The notes below the pieces were generated by a model that had not been told where the DNA came from, ran no database searches, and saw only the letters and a program-made list of their open reading frames with translations. The position numbers were made by a program, and so were the translations under genes. From Marinobacter zhanjiangensis (GTDB lineage Bacteria; Pseudomonadota; Gammaproteobacteria; Pseudomonadales; Oleiphilaceae), in NCBI RefSeq assembly GCF_014651935.1, contig NZ_BMXV01000001.1, positions 496,001 through 560,000 of the forward strand: 64,000 nucleotides of DNA. Direction: 5' to 3'. This document shows, piece after piece, positions 1 through 12,217 of this stretch (positions within the stretch are counted from its first letter, which is position 1; each line of letters opens with the position of its first letter).

Positions 1-477
1 GCCTGAATTGAACGTGGCCTGCTCCGAGAAACGGATAACCACCTGTTGTTGATCGTAGTTGATGCTCAGGGACTCATTGGCCACCTGCTGTTCCAGTTCG
101 TTGATCAGCCGCGAGGACAGCTCGACAATGCCTTCCGGTATCCTGGTAACGTCCGGTGCGGCCCCCCGGTCATCAATGAATTCCGCCTCGTCCCGGGGAG
201 TGTCAGGGGGTTCGGGCAACGACACGGTATCCGACTCGATCAGGGTCAGCGGTGAACCACCCACGTCCTCGCCCACCACATTGGCACTGCCAAAAGCCAC
301 CGCCATGGACTGGGCCATGGCCCGGTATTTCTCGGCATCCATTTCAGCAAAGGACAACAGCAGGATAAAAAACGTCAGCAGCAGGGTTGCCAGGTCGGCG
401 AAGGTCACGATCCAGGCAGGTGCACCTCCCTTCTTCCTGCGCACACTGGTACGACGCGTGAGCACCGGGGATGCCAC
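1..477 (-). CDS. pomB: Flagellar stator protein PomB/MotB (3' part beyond window)
   Basis: Stator subunit that anchors the motor to peptidoglycan and carries the ion-binding aspartate. The 159 codons present begin MASPVLTRRTSVRRKKGG, followed by PAWIVTFADLATLLLTFFILLLSF, one membrane segment with the conserved Asp in TFADL. A periplasmic linker follows, and the start of the OmpA-like region (QQVVIRFSEQATF) reaches the window edge. The GTG start at 477 has a GGAGG 8 nt upstream, lying over the end of pomA, so the two genes are translationally close. The C-terminal OmpA domain is outside the window. PomB rather than MotB (Na+ versus H+) is inferred from the marine context only. Confidence 0.9.
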   Translation of the reverse strand, partial: MASPVLTRRTSVRRKKGGAPAWIVTFADLATLLLTFFILLLSFAEMDAEKYRAMAQSMAVAFGSANVVGEDVGGSPLTLIESDTVSLPEPPDTPRDEAEFIDDRGAAPDVTRIPEGIVELSSRLINELEQQVANESLSINYDQQQVVIRFSEQATFNSG

Positions 478-480
478 CGG

Positions 481-1254
481 TCAGACCTCCTGGCCGGCTT
501 CCGGAGCCTGGCGCTGATCCGGGCTGACAAACGACGACAGTATCTCGGTAATTACCCGGGGGTTCTGGCCACGGAGAATATTCTGGATGCTGGTGACGAT
601 CAGCAGCTGGTTGCGGCGCTCGTCGTCCGCCTTGAGCTGCAGCTTGTCGGCCAGGGGCAGGGCAATAAGCTGGGCAATGAACGCGCCGTATAGGGTGGTC
701 AGCAGGGCGATGGCCATGGCCGGGCCGATAGAAGACGGGTCATCCAGCGTATTGAGCATCTGCACCAGGCCCACCAGGGTACCCAGCATGCCGATGGCCG
801 GTGCGGACTCGCCAATACCACGAAATACCCGCTCGGCCACTTCGTAACGTTCGCTCACCTGCTGGATATCCTGGGCCAGGGTCTCTTCCACCATTTCCGG
901 CGGGTGGCCATCCACGCACAGGTTAATGGCCTTCTGCAGGAATTCGTTTTCCGTTTCGTGGCTCTCCAGGCCGAGAATGCCGTCCTTGCGCACCACCCGC
1001 GCCAGCTCCCCAACCTCACGGATCAGGTCGCTGGGGCGGTCCAGGCGGTCGGTAAAGGCGGTTTTCAGGGCCAGCCTGAAGGCACTGCTGACGGTGGTCA
1101 TGCGGAACCGGATCAGGGTTACGGCAAAGGTACCGCCCAGGACAATGGCCAGCCCGGGAAGGTTCAGGAACGTCAGTGCGGAGGCATTGGCCAGCATGGC
1201 GATTATGACAATCGCCACCCCTGCCACCAGCCCGACCAGGGTCAGAATATCCAT
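481..1254 (-). CDS. pomA: Flagellar motor stator protein PomA/MotA
   Basis: Membrane subunit of the stator; with PomB it forms the ion channel that drives flagellar rotation. The 257 residues show the four-segment MotA pattern: two N-terminal helices (about residues 5-50), a long cytoplasmic loop with charged residues that contacts the rotor, and two C-terminal helices (about 147-200) including GMLGTLVGLVQML and ALLTTLYGAFIAQL. Length is normal for PomA. It is followed within a few bases by pomB, forming a two-gene operon. This pair is not next to other flagellar genes, as is common for stators. Confidence 0.93.
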   Translation of the reverse strand: MDILTLVGLVAGVAIVIIAMLANASALTFLNLPGLAIVLGGTFAVTLIRFRMTTVSSAFRLALKTAFTDRLDRPSDLIREVGELARVVRKDGILGLESHETENEFLQKAINLCVDGHPPEMVEETLAQDIQQVSERYEVAERVFRGIGESAPAIGMLGTLVGLVQMLNTLDDPSSIGPAMAIALLTTLYGAFIAQLIALPLADKLQLKADDERRNQLLIVTSIQNILRGQNPRVITEILSSFVSPDQRQAPEAGQEV

Positions 1255-1360
1255 GCAAGTATCCCGTCCGGGTAATTCGTTAACCTACTGGCCACAGAGG
1301 GCCTTGAGAGCAAGACGCGGTGGTGAAGGTTTAATAGTGGCCCACAGCATAGCCCAGTTT

Positions 1361-1388
1361 GCTGCCCCCGGGCCAAGGCCCGGTGGGC
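1361..1388. terminator. GC-rich inverted repeat between aroE and pomA
   Basis: CCGGGCC, AA, then GGCCCGG form a perfect 7-bp stem that extends imperfectly on both sides, just past the aroE stop. No clear T-run follows on the minus strand, so termination is possible but not certain. Confidence 0.35.
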
Positions 1389-1403
1389 AAACGGTGACCT
1401 GCT

Positions 1404-3740
<2,337 letters not shown>

Positions 3741-3786
3741 AATGCTCCACTAATGTCCCGTCTGAACGCCACAGTGCGGCAGAATC

Positions 3787-4998
3787 CTAGAACACCCGCA
3801 GGTAACCCCCGGGGGCGGACTCCACCAGCCCTTCCATCTCCAGCAACAGCAGCGACTGCATCAGCTGGTCCGCCGGCAGCCCCGTGGCGGCACAGAGTTG
3901 ATCCGTAGAGCAGGGATCATACCCTAAAGCATTCAGTACCGCGATTTCCCGCGGGTCCAGATGATCCGGTACCGGTGCCGGCCCGGGCGCCGTGGCAAAC
4001 AGCTCCGGCTGGGGCGCAGGCGGTGGTTTTGTCGGCGGCTCCGGTGTTCGCGCCTCCACCGGCCGGTTCCACCAGGCGGCCAGTTCCTCCTCGATATCAT
4101 CCACGGTTTCCACCAGCTTGGCACCCTGGCGGATCAGGGAATGGCAGCCCCGGGCCAGCGGATTGTGGATGGAGCCGGGAATGGCGAATACCTCCCGCCC
4201 CTGTTCCAGCGCCAGCCGTGCGGTAATCAGGGACCCGGAACGCAATCCCGCCTCCACCACCAGGATGCCACGGCTCAGGCCGCTGATAATGCGGTTGCGC
4301 TTCGGGAAATGCTGCGACCTGGGTTGGGTACCCGGCGGGTATTCGGACACCAGCACCCCCTGCTCGATGATCTGGCCGGTCAACGCCCGGTGGCTGCGGG
4401 GATAGATCACATCCGCCCCGGTGCCCACCACGGCAACGGTATCGCCTCCTGCCGCCAGGGCACCGGCATGAGCGGCACCGTCCACGCCCTGAGCCAGCCC
4501 GCTGGTGACGGCGTAGTCTTTTTCCGTCAGCGCGCCGGCAAACTGCCAGGCATGGTCCAGGCCGGCGCGGGTGGCGTTTCGGGACCCCACGATGGCGATC
4601 TGGGGCCGGCTCAGCAGTTCCGCCCGGCCCCGCAAATAGAGCACCGCCGGGGCATCCTGAATATGGCGCAGGGGTTCCGGATAGTGCTCTTCACCCCAGC
4701 CCAGCAACTGTATTGACTGCTGCTGGCAGATGTCGAACACCGCCGCTATGTCGGCCAACAGAGGAAAATCCAGATCGCCCTGTTGCCAGGCGGCCATCAC
4801 CGCCCGGGCTTCCGCCCCGGCGCCAAAGGCCTTGTGGGTGGCGGCAGAAGCGTCAAGAAACTCCAGCGGATCGGCAAAGGCGTCGCAGACTGCCAGCCAG
4901 CGCTTGCCACTGAAACGGGGCAACTGGCCCAGCAACAACCAGGGGGCTGACGATGAGGAAAGAAATGCAGTGCCGGGTGCTTTGACCGACGTAGGCAA
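3787..4998 (-). CDS. dprA: DNA-processing protein DprA (Smf)
   Basis: Loads RecA onto incoming single-stranded DNA during natural transformation. About 403 residues. The central Rossmann-like domain shows VGSRNATRAG, SGLAQGVDGAAH, GTGADVIYPR, PKRNRIISGLS and EAGLRSGSL. The C-terminal winged-helix (from DPREIAVLNALG) is the extended DprA form. No ATG is available. A TTG at 4998 has GGGAGG 6 nt upstream and is preferred over the in-frame TTG at 5016. First gene of the leftward run after the LysM gene. Confidence 0.94.
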   Translation of the reverse strand: MPTSVKAPGTAFLSSSSAPWLLLGQLPRFSGKRWLAVCDAFADPLEFLDASAATHKAFGAGAEARAVMAAWQQGDLDFPLLADIAAVFDICQQQSIQLLGWGEEHYPEPLRHIQDAPAVLYLRGRAELLSRPQIAIVGSRNATRAGLDHAWQFAGALTEKDYAVTSGLAQGVDGAAHAGALAAGGDTVAVVGTGADVIYPRSHRALTGQIIEQGVLVSEYPPGTQPRSQHFPKRNRIISGLSRGILVVEAGLRSGSLITARLALEQGREVFAIPGSIHNPLARGCHSLIRQGAKLVETVDDIEEELAAWWNRPVEARTPEPPTKPPPAPQPELFATAPGPAPVPDHLDPREIAVLNALGYDPCSTDQLCAATGLPADQLMQSLLLLEMEGLVESAPGGYLRVF

Positions 4999-5056
4999 GG
5001 GCAACCTCCCTGTCAATCGGGCTGCCGTCCTGGCAGCCCATGGATTGCAGATTGAA

Positions 5057-5078
5057 TAACGGCCCGGGCGGGCCGTTA
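5057..5078. terminator. 9-bp perfect hairpin at the end of the LysM gene
   Basis: TAACGGCCC, a 4-nt loop, then GGGCCGTTA. The hairpin includes the LysM stop codon and lies before dprA. The T-run is poor (TTCAAT), so it may attenuate rather than fully terminate. Confidence 0.45.
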
Positions 5079-6092
5079 CGGATTCACCACCTGATCACCC
5101 ACGGACAGGGCACGGGTGGCCTGGAGAATCAGACCATAGCTGAGCTTCTCATAGGTCTGGAATACCATCAGCAAACCGGCGCGTTCACTGGGGAGCTGCA
5201 CCATCTCATCGGTCACAGGATCCCTGGCCATACTCCCCGTTTGCAGCACGGCCAGCACGTTGCCTACTTCCAGGCCATCCCGCTTACCACGGTTCAGTAC
5301 CACGACGTTGTACTGACCGATCTGGTTAACACCACTTTCCACCGCGATCATTTTGCCTTCGATCTGCCCATCCGGTGCACTGGGTGTGAACGCCGTGTTG
5401 ATGCGACGATCCTCGCGGGCCAGCAGACGGTCTTCGATGCGCACTTCTTCGCGAGTGCGGATCAGTTCCACAGTGAGGATATCGTCGTTCTCCTCGACCA
5501 CCTTACCGTCGCCGATGGAGCGTGCCTCCAGGCCCAGAAACTCGCCGGTGTCCGGATCGGTATAGGAGCGGCTGCGACGGAACACGCCGACGCTGCGGGC
5601 CGGAGCCTCGCCACGGGCATAGAGCCGGTCAAGAGCGCCCATTATAATCCGGCCTTCGGTACCTTCCAGCACATAGGGTGCCCCGTTCAGTTCCTCTTCC
5701 GTGACAATACGGGTCTTGGTCAGGAAACTGTCGATAGCGTCCAGGGGTATGGCCGGAATCGGTGTGTCGATGGCCTCGGAACGCACCTTGGGCGAGAGCT
5801 TGACCACACCGTTGCTGGTCTTCGTCAGGTAGGGCTTGCCATCGATATAGACCAGCGCGAGTTCATCCCCGGGATAGATCAGGTGGGGATTGTCCACCTG
5901 CGGGTTCACGTGCCAGATCTCTGGCCAGTACCAGGGGTTGTTCAGGAACCGTGACGAGATGTCCCAGAGGGTATCACCCTTTTTCACGACATACCGTTCG
6001 GGGTGATCGGTCCGGAACTCCGGGCCCTGTGCCTGTGCCCAGGATGTGGACAGCAACATCACGGCTGCCAGAGCGTACAGCAGTTTCCTCAT
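5076..6092 (-). CDS. LysM peptidoglycan-binding domain protein
   Basis: Exported cell-wall-binding protein that sits next to dprA in many gammaproteobacteria. A Sec signal peptide (MRKLLYALAAVMLLSTSWAQA) is followed by a LysM domain at about residues 35-85: YVVKKGDTLWDISSRFL, then PGDEL. The remaining ~250 residues are a conserved partner region of unknown function. An ATG at 6107 also exists, but AAGGA lies 7 nt before the ATG at 6092, where the signal peptide begins, so 6092 is used. Its exact role is unknown; envelope maintenance is inferred. Confidence 0.9.
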   Translation of the reverse strand: MRKLLYALAAVMLLSTSWAQAQGPEFRTDHPERYVVKKGDTLWDISSRFLNNPWYWPEIWHVNPQVDNPHLIYPGDELALVYIDGKPYLTKTSNGVVKLSPKVRSEAIDTPIPAIPLDAIDSFLTKTRIVTEEELNGAPYVLEGTEGRIIMGALDRLYARGEAPARSVGVFRRSRSYTDPDTGEFLGLEARSIGDGKVVEENDDILTVELIRTREEVRIEDRLLAREDRRINTAFTPSAPDGQIEGKMIAVESGVNQIGQYNVVVLNRGKRDGLEVGNVLAVLQTGSMARDPVTDEMVQLPSERAGLLMVFQTYEKLSYGLILQATRALSVGDQVVNP

Positions 6093-6212
6093 TGTAAAAT
6101 CCTTCATCGCGCGTGCCTTGAAAGCGTACTTCCCTCTAATATAGAGGAAAGTAACGAAATTGTGACCTTATATTCCTGACTTGCAGTAGATTCTGGCTAT
6201 CGCCTGATCAGT

Positions 6213-6241
6213 TTGTATTCAATGATACTTCCGGGGATAAT
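6213..6241 (+). promoter_or_regulatory. Probable sigma70 promoter for def
   Basis: TTGTAT, a 17-bp spacer, then GATAAT. It lies about 155 bp before def in the 304-bp divergent gap to the LysM gene. No clear promoter for the leftward LysM transcript was picked out. The AT-rich stretch 6135-6175 is the likely place. Confidence 0.5.
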
Positions 6242-6396
6242 ATGGATATTGGACGCTGTCTCCCCTGGGAATACGGACCTGTCGTCCCGATTATGATAGC
6301 CAGTAGACAGCAAAAGTCGCGGTACGCGATCGCATTTTGTGACACCAGCCAGACCTCTTTGCGAGATCATGGCAACTCAGGCAAGCACAGGCAATT

Positions 6397-6900
6397 ATGA
6401 TTCTGAACATTCTTGAATATCCGGACCCACGGCTGCGGACCATTGCCAAACCGGTGGAGGAAGTCACCGACAGGCACCGCAAGCTGATCGACGACATGTT
6501 CGAAACCATGTACGACGCGCCGGGTATTGGCCTGGCAGCGACTCAGGTCAACGTTCATGAGCAGATCATCGTGATGGATCTGTCCGAGGACAAGAGCGAT
6601 CCCCGGGTGTTCATCAACCCGGAAGTGGAGGTGCTCGACGGCGACTACCAGCCCATGCAGGAGGGCTGCCTGTCAGTGCCGGGGTTCTACGAGGACGTTG
6701 ATCGCATCGAACATGTTCGCATCAGGGCCATCGGCTACGACGGCCAACCCTATGAGCTGGAGGCCACCGGCCTGCTGGCCGTATGCATTCAGCACGAGAT
6801 GGACCACCTCAACGGCAAGTTGTTTGTGGATTACCTGAGCGCCCTGAAGCGCAACCGGATCCGCAAGAAGCTCGAGAAGCTTCACAAGAAAAGCGCCTGA
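6397..6900 (+). CDS. def: Peptide deformylase
   Basis: Removes the N-formyl group from nascent proteins. The 167 residues carry all three signature motifs: GIGLAATQV (near 44-52), EGCLSVPGF (near 90) and QHEMDHLNG (near 132), which hold the metal-binding Cys and two His and the catalytic Glu. Upstream of fmt in the standard def-fmt-rsmB-trkA order, but a strong terminator lies between def and fmt. Confidence 0.98.
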   Translation: MILNILEYPDPRLRTIAKPVEEVTDRHRKLIDDMFETMYDAPGIGLAATQVNVHEQIIVMDLSEDKSDPRVFINPEVEVLDGDYQPMQEGCLSVPGFYEDVDRIEHVRIRAIGYDGQPYELEATGLLAVCIQHEMDHLNGKLFVDYLSALKRNRIRKKLEKLHKKSA

Positions 6901-6925
6901 TACCACCATCAGGCCAGAGCATGAC

Positions 6926-6958
6926 AACGAAAACCGGGTAAAGCACCCGGTTTTTTCG
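6926..6958. terminator. Strong bidirectional-looking terminator after def
   Basis: AAACCGGGT, a 5-nt loop, then ACCCGGTTT continuing into a T-run. The stem extends outward through ACGA/TCGT. It ends 33 nt before fmt, so fmt either has its own promoter or depends on readthrough. Confidence 0.85.
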
Positions 6959-6990
6959 TTTGCCAACGCAGCCAGAAACAGGAACCCGCT

Positions 6991-7926
6991 GTGAGAATCG
7001 TTTTTGCCGGAACCCCCGATTTTGCCGCCGTTGCCCTCCGGGCACTGCTGGCCACCGATCATGACATTGTCGCGGTTTACACCCAACCCGACCGTCCCGC
7101 AGGACGGGGCCGTAAACAGCAGTACGGACCGGTCAAGCAGACCGCGGTGGAGTCTGATATTCCCGTGTACCAGCCCGAGTCCCTGAAGGACGAATCCGAG
7201 CAACAGCGGCTGCGTGACCTGCAGCCGGACGTCATGGTGGTGGCCGCCTATGGCCTGATCCTGCCCCGGGCGGTGCTGGACATCCCCCGCCTGGGTTGCC
7301 TCAACATCCATGCCTCGCTGCTGCCCCGATGGAGAGGTGCCGCCCCCATCCACCGGGCAATCGAAGCCGGCGACGCAGAAACCGGCATCACCATCATGCA
7401 GATGGCGGCCGGCCTCGATACCGGCGACATGCTGCTGAAACAACGCACCCCCATTCATGACGACGATACCGGCGGCAGCCTTCATGACCGGCTGGCGGAC
7501 ATGGGCGGCCGGGCCATTGTGGAAGCCCTGGCGGCGCTGGATACCCGGGGCCTGGACGCCGAGCCCCAGGACGAAAGCCAGGCCACCTATGCCCACAAGC
7601 TGAGCAAGCACGAGGCCCATATCGACTGGCAGGCCAGTGCCGTCGATATCGCCCGCAAGGTCCGCGCCTTCAACCCCTGGCCGGGTACCGATGTCGAGCT
7701 GGACGGTCAGCGAGTTCGGATCCACGAAGCCTTTGCTGTCGATGACACCACCACGCAGCCGCCCGGTACTGTGCTGACCCGTGAACGCGCCGGCGTCGAT
7801 GTAGCCTGCGGCGATGGCATCCTGCGGGTAACCCGGGTGCAGCTGCCGGGGACCCGGGCCATGTCCGTGTCCGACCTGATCAACGGCGGCAAGCCGGTGC
7901 TGCAGCCCGGCCAGGTGCTGCACTGA
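6991..7926 (+). CDS. fmt: Methionyl-tRNA formyltransferase
   Basis: Formylates initiator Met-tRNA using 10-formyl-THF. The 311 residues show FAGTPDFAAVAL at the N-terminus, the catalytic region NIHASLLPRWRGAAPI with Asn and His, and DTGDML. The OB-fold C-terminal domain begins around residue 205. The start is GTG, the only start codon that keeps the family's N-terminus. Its stop overlaps the rsmB ATG by one base. Confidence 0.97.
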   Translation: MRIVFAGTPDFAAVALRALLATDHDIVAVYTQPDRPAGRGRKQQYGPVKQTAVESDIPVYQPESLKDESEQQRLRDLQPDVMVVAAYGLILPRAVLDIPRLGCLNIHASLLPRWRGAAPIHRAIEAGDAETGITIMQMAAGLDTGDMLLKQRTPIHDDDTGGSLHDRLADMGGRAIVEALAALDTRGLDAEPQDESQATYAHKLSKHEAHIDWQASAVDIARKVRAFNPWPGTDVELDGQRVRIHEAFAVDDTTTQPPGTVLTRERAGVDVACGDGILRVTRVQLPGTRAMSVSDLINGGKPVLQPGQVLH

Positions 7927-9236
7927 TGGACCGTGAGCTACCCCTGCGCGCCGTCGCCGCCCGCGTCATCCAGGCCGTGGAGCAGGGCGAATCCCTGAAC
8001 CAGTGTCTGCCGGCAGAGGCCCACACCCTCGACCCGGACCTTCGCCCACAGCTGCAGGCCCTGTGCTACGGCACCTGCCGCTGGTTCCACCGGCTCGATG
8101 GTGAACTGACCGGTCGCCTGCGAAAGCCCCTGCGCAGGCAGGATCGTATTGTGCACCACCTGATGCTGGTGGCCCTGTTCCAGCTGCGCTTCAGCGAAAA
8201 CCCTTCCTACGCCGTGCTCAACGAAACCGTGGAAGCCTGCAAGGCCCTGGGCAAGACCCCGCTGGCGGGGCTGGTCAACGGTGTGCTGCGGGCGGCGGAG
8301 CGGGAAGGTGCCCCTGATCCCACCAGCGACGAGGCTCGCTACAGCCACCCGAACTGGATGATCGAGAAACTGCGCCACAACTGGCCAGAGCACTGGCAGG
8401 GCATACTGGACGCCAACAATGCCCAGGCCCCCATGACACTGCGGGTCAACCGGATGCATGGCAGCCGGGACGAGTACCTGGCCCGGCTGCAGGAAGCGGG
8501 CATCCCGGGCCGGGCCACCAGATTCGCCAGCCAAGGCATCCAGTTGGACAAACCGGTGCCCGTCGACCTGCTGCCGGGCTTTGCTGACGGCCATGTCAGC
8601 GTTCAGGACGAGGCCGCCCAGCTGTGTACCCGGTGGCTCAGGCCCGAGCCGGGCCAGCACATACTCGACGCCTGTGCCGCCCCCGGTGGCAAGACCTGCG
8701 CCATCCTCGAGTCCATCGACAATCAGGGCACGGTGGTGGCGATCGACGAATCCGCCGATCGCCTGCCCCGGATCCAGGAGAATCTGGACCGGCTGCAACT
8801 CTCTGCCAGACTGATAGAAGCCGATGCGGCCGACATCGACCAGTGGTGGGACGGACAGCCGTTTGATGCGATCCTGCTGGATGTGCCCTGCAGCGCCACC
8901 GGCGTGATCCGCCGGCACCCGGACATCAAACTGTTGCGGCGGGAGACGGATATCACCCCCCTCGCCACCATCCAGATGGGCCTGCTGTCGGGCCTCTGGC
9001 AGACCCTGCGGCCTGGCGGTCGGCTGGTTTACGCGACATGTTCCGTGTTTCCACAGGAAAACAGCCGTATAATCCGGCGATTCCTCGGCCAGCAGGCGGA
9101 TGCCCGATTGCTCGACGAAACAGTCACCTGGGGTATGGACACCGGCCATGGGCGACAACTGCTGCCGGACCCCGAAAGCCACGACGGATTTTTCTACGCC
9201 TGCCTGGTGAAAGGCGGGCCGGAGGAGAGCCAGTGA
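7926..9236 (+). CDS. rsmB: 16S rRNA (cytosine967-C5)-methyltransferase RsmB
   Basis: Methylates C967 of 16S rRNA. The N-terminal NusB-like RNA-binding domain spans about residues 5-140. The SAM methyltransferase domain has [27 protein letters not shown] with the first catalytic Cys, and [11 protein letters not shown] with the second. The 436 residues match the family. It overlaps fmt by 1 bp and trkA by 4 bp, so the three are translationally coupled. Confidence 0.97.
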   Translation: MDRELPLRAVAARVIQAVEQGESLNQCLPAEAHTLDPDLRPQLQALCYGTCRWFHRLDGELTGRLRKPLRRQDRIVHHLMLVALFQLRFSENPSYAVLNETVEACKALGKTPLAGLVNGVLRAAEREGAPDPTSDEARYSHPNWMIEKLRHNWPEHWQGILDANNAQAPMTLRVNRMHGSRDEYLARLQEAGIPGRATRFASQGIQLDKPVPVDLLPGFADGHVSVQDEAAQLCTRWLRPEPGQHILDACAAPGGKTCAILESIDNQGTVVAIDESADRLPRIQENLDRLQLSARLIEADAADIDQWWDGQPFDAILLDVPCSATGVIRRHPDIKLLRRETDITPLATIQMGLLSGLWQTLRPGGRLVYATCSVFPQENSRIIRRFLGQQADARLLDETVTWGMDTGHGRQLLPDPESHDGFFYACLVKGGPEESQ

Positions 9237-10606
9237 AGATCATCATCCTCGGAGCCGGTCAGGTCGGCGGCAGTCTTGCGGAAAACCTGGCCAACGAGGC
9301 CAACGACATCACCGTGATCGACAGCGACGGGGTGCGCCTGCGGGAGCTTCAGGACCGGCTGGATATCCGCACGGTTCAGGGCTTTGCCTCCTATCCCACG
9401 GTGCTGCGGCAGGCCGGCGCCGAAGACGCCGACATGCTGATCGCCGTGACCAACTCCGATGAAACCAACATGGTCGCCTGCCAGGTGGCGTTTTCGCTGT
9501 TCCGGACCCCGTCCAAGATCAGCCGGGTGAGGGCGAACGCCTACCTGGCCCGCAAGGAGCTGTTCGGAGAAAACGGTTTCCCGGTGGATGTACTGATCAG
9601 CCCGGAACATCTGGTCACCCAGCACATCACCCGGCTGATCGAGTATCCCGGTGCCCTGCAGGTGCTGGAATTTTCCAACGGCCTGGTACGGCTGGTGGCC
9701 ATCCGCGCCACCGAGGGCGGCCCGCTGGTGGGCCATGAGCTGTCCTACCTCCGCACCCACATGCCGCGCATTGATACCCGGGTGGCCGCCATCTTCCGCA
9801 AGGACCGGCCCATCATCCCCCAGGGCGACACCGTGATCGAAGATGGCGACGAGGTGTTCTTCATCGCCGGCACCGACCATATCCGCTCGGTCATGAGCGA
9901 ACTGCAGCCCCTGGAGAAACCCTACAAACGTATCTTTATCTGCGGTGGCGGTAACATCGGTCAGCGCCTGGCCCACACCCTGGAAAGCCGCTACCAGGTC
10001 AAGCTGCTGGAGCAGAACCGGGACCGCTGCGTGATGCTGTCGGAGAACCTGCGCAAGACCATCGTGCTGGAGGGCAACGCCGCCAACAAGGACATCCTGC
10101 TGGAAGAGAACATCGAAAGCACCGATGTATTCTGCGCGGTCACCAACGACGACGAGGCCAACATCATGGCCTCGCTGCTGGCCAAGCGCCTCGGCGCCCG
10201 AAAGGTGCTCACACTGATCAACAACCCGGACTACGTGGACCTGATCCAGGGCGGGGAAATCGACGTGGCCATCTCGCCCCAGCAGACCACCATCGGCAGC
10301 CTGCTTACCCACGTGCGCAAGGGCGACGTGGTTAACGTGCACTCGCTGCGACGGGGCGCCGCGGAGGCCATCGAAGCCATCGCCCACGGCGATCACCGTT
10401 CCTCCCGGGTCGTCGGCAAGCGCCTGGACGAGATCAAGCTGCCCCAGGGCACCACCATCGGCGCCATTGTCCGCCACAACGAGGTACTGATTGCCCATGA
10501 CCACCTGCGGGTGCAGCCGGATGATCACGTGGTGCTGTTCCTGGTGGACAAGACCCGCATCCGCGAGGTGGAGAAGCTGTTCCAGGTGGGGCTGACCTTC
10601 TTCTGA
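9233..10606 (+). CDS. trkA: Trk potassium uptake regulator TrkA
   Basis: Cytosolic NAD-binding gating subunit of the Trk K+ uptake system. Two tandem RCK units are visible. One begins [15 protein letters not shown] at residue 5. The second begins [15 protein letters not shown] near residue 239. Each is followed by a TrkA-C lobe. The total of 457 residues is standard. The GTG start at 9233 overlaps the rsmB stop and has GGAGGAG 6 nt upstream. An open frame continues further upstream but overlaps rsmB and is not part of the protein. Confidence 0.97.
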   Translation: MKIIILGAGQVGGSLAENLANEANDITVIDSDGVRLRELQDRLDIRTVQGFASYPTVLRQAGAEDADMLIAVTNSDETNMVACQVAFSLFRTPSKISRVRANAYLARKELFGENGFPVDVLISPEHLVTQHITRLIEYPGALQVLEFSNGLVRLVAIRATEGGPLVGHELSYLRTHMPRIDTRVAAIFRKDRPIIPQGDTVIEDGDEVFFIAGTDHIRSVMSELQPLEKPYKRIFICGGGNIGQRLAHTLESRYQVKLLEQNRDRCVMLSENLRKTIVLEGNAANKDILLEENIESTDVFCAVTNDDEANIMASLLAKRLGARKVLTLINNPDYVDLIQGGEIDVAISPQQTTIGSLLTHVRKGDVVNVHSLRRGAAEAIEAIAHGDHRSSRVVGKRLDEIKLPQGTTIGAIVRHNEVLIAHDHLRVQPDDHVVLFLVDKTRIREVEKLFQVGLTFF

Positions 10607-10645
10607 TGATCACACCAACCGCAACGGCTGCTAAGGGACTCTAGA

Positions 10646-12094
10646 ATGCGTCTGCCGGTGATTGCCAAGGTACTCGGCCTGCTGATGATGCTGTTCAGCC
10701 TCACCATGCTGCCGCCCCTGGGCATCTCCCTGCTTTACGACGACGGCCAGTGGCAGCGCTTTGCCAATGGCCTGATGATGGTCATGATCGGTGGCCTGGT
10801 GGTATGGCTGCCCTTTCGGCGCGTGTCCGGTGACCTGCGGGTGCGGGACGGCTTCCTGATCACCACCCTGTTCTGGGTGGTGCTGAGCGTGGCCGGCTCC
10901 ATTCCCTTCTACCTCAGCAACAACGCGCCCTATACCTATATCGACTCACTCTTCGAAGCCGTCTCGGGGCTCACCACCACCGGCGCCACGGTTATTACCG
11001 GCATTGACTCGCTGCCGGAATCCATCCTCTGGTATCGCCAGCAACTGCAGTGGCTCGGGGGCATGGGGATCATCGTGCTGGCGGTGGCCATCATGCCCAT
11101 GCTGGGCATCGGGGGTATGCAGCTGTACCGGGCCGAAGTGCCCGGCCCCGTTAAGGACAACAAGCTCACCCCCCGCATCGGCGAAACCGCCAAGGCGCTC
11201 TGGTATATCTACGTCGCCCTGACCGCCGTCTGTGCAATTGCCTACCGGCTGGCGGGTATGAGCTGGTTCGACGCCATCGGCCACAGTTTTTCCACCATCG
11301 CCATTGGCGGTTTTTCGACGCACGACGCCAGTATCGGCTACTTCGACAGCGCGCTGATCGAGATGATCGCGGTGGTGTTCATGGTTATTTCCGGGGCCAA
11401 CTTCGCACTGCACTTCATGGCGTTCCGCCAGCGCAGTCTCAGGGCCTACTGGCAGGATTCCGAGTTCCGCTTCTACTTCAGCATTCTGGCGGCGGTCAGC
11501 GTGGTCACTGTGCTGGTACTGATATACACCGCCACCCTGGACCCCACCAAGGCGATATCCAAGGGCATCTTCGAGGTGGTCTCCATCGCCACCACCACCG
11601 GCTTCGGCGCCGCCGACTTCAGCCAGTGGCCGCTGATGCTGCCATTCATGCTGTTCGTGCTTGCCTTCATGGGTGGCTGCGCCGGTTCCACCGGTGGCGG
11701 CCTCAAGGTCATGCGGGTGCTGCTGATCTACCGCCAGGGCTCCCGGGAGATCAAGCGACTGCTTCACCCCAATGCGGTGATTCCGGTCAAACTGGGCAAC
11801 CGCCCGGTATCTGATCGGGTACTGCAGGCGGTGTGGGGTTTCTTCTCGGTGTACATGTTCATGTTCGTGGCCATGCTGATCATCCTGCTGGCCACCGGCC
11901 TGGACCAGGTCACCGCCTGGACCGCTGTCGCCTCCGCCATGAACAACCTGGGCCCCGGCCTGGGCGAGGTGGCCTATCACTATGGCAACATCAACGACGT
12001 CGCCAAGTGGGTGCTGTGCTTCGCCATGCTGCTGGGCCGGCTGGAGGTTTTCACCCTGCTGGTCTTGCTGACACCTGCATTCTGGCGAAGATAA
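10646..12094 (+). CDS. trkH: Trk potassium transporter TrkH/TrkG
   Basis: Membrane pore of the Trk K+ system, gated by TrkA just upstream (39-nt gap). The 482 residues have about ten hydrophobic segments in the four-fold MPM arrangement. Selectivity-filter regions include GLTTTGATV, IAIGGFSTHD, ATTTGFGAADF and ASAMNNLGPGLG. AGGGA lies upstream of the ATG. Confidence 0.96.
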   Translation: MRLPVIAKVLGLLMMLFSLTMLPPLGISLLYDDGQWQRFANGLMMVMIGGLVVWLPFRRVSGDLRVRDGFLITTLFWVVLSVAGSIPFYLSNNAPYTYIDSLFEAVSGLTTTGATVITGIDSLPESILWYRQQLQWLGGMGIIVLAVAIMPMLGIGGMQLYRAEVPGPVKDNKLTPRIGETAKALWYIYVALTAVCAIAYRLAGMSWFDAIGHSFSTIAIGGFSTHDASIGYFDSALIEMIAVVFMVISGANFALHFMAFRQRSLRAYWQDSEFRFYFSILAAVSVVTVLVLIYTATLDPTKAISKGIFEVVSIATTTGFGAADFSQWPLMLPFMLFVLAFMGGCAGSTGGGLKVMRVLLIYRQGSREIKRLLHPNAVIPVKLGNRPVSDRVLQAVWGFFSVYMFMFVAMLIILLATGLDQVTAWTAVASAMNNLGPGLGEVAYHYGNINDVAKWVLCFAMLLGRLEVFTLLVLLTPAFWRR

Positions 12095-12104
12095 CGTCAC
12101 AGTC

Positions 12105-12134
12105 TTAGAAATACCCGCCCTTGGCGCGTATAAT
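12105..12134 (+). promoter_or_regulatory. Probable promoter of glyQS
   Basis: TTAGAA, an 18-bp spacer, then a perfect TATAAT, in the 123-bp gap after trkH. A GC-rich leader follows before glyQ. Confidence 0.55.
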
Positions 12135-12217
12135 ACCGGCCTTTCGATGCGGGCCGGCTCGGGTTTCCTGTCTTTCAGCCTCCCCGCAACACTCAGACTG
12201 AACAGCAGGCAAGCGTC

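Noticed and set aside
46-517. Forward open frames over the pomB and pomA ends
   Set aside because: They are shadows of the minus-strand stator genes, whose protein sequences match known families.
9038-9232. N-terminal extension of the trkA frame
   Set aside because: It overlaps rsmB. The GTG at 9233 has a strong ribosome site and gives the standard TrkA start.
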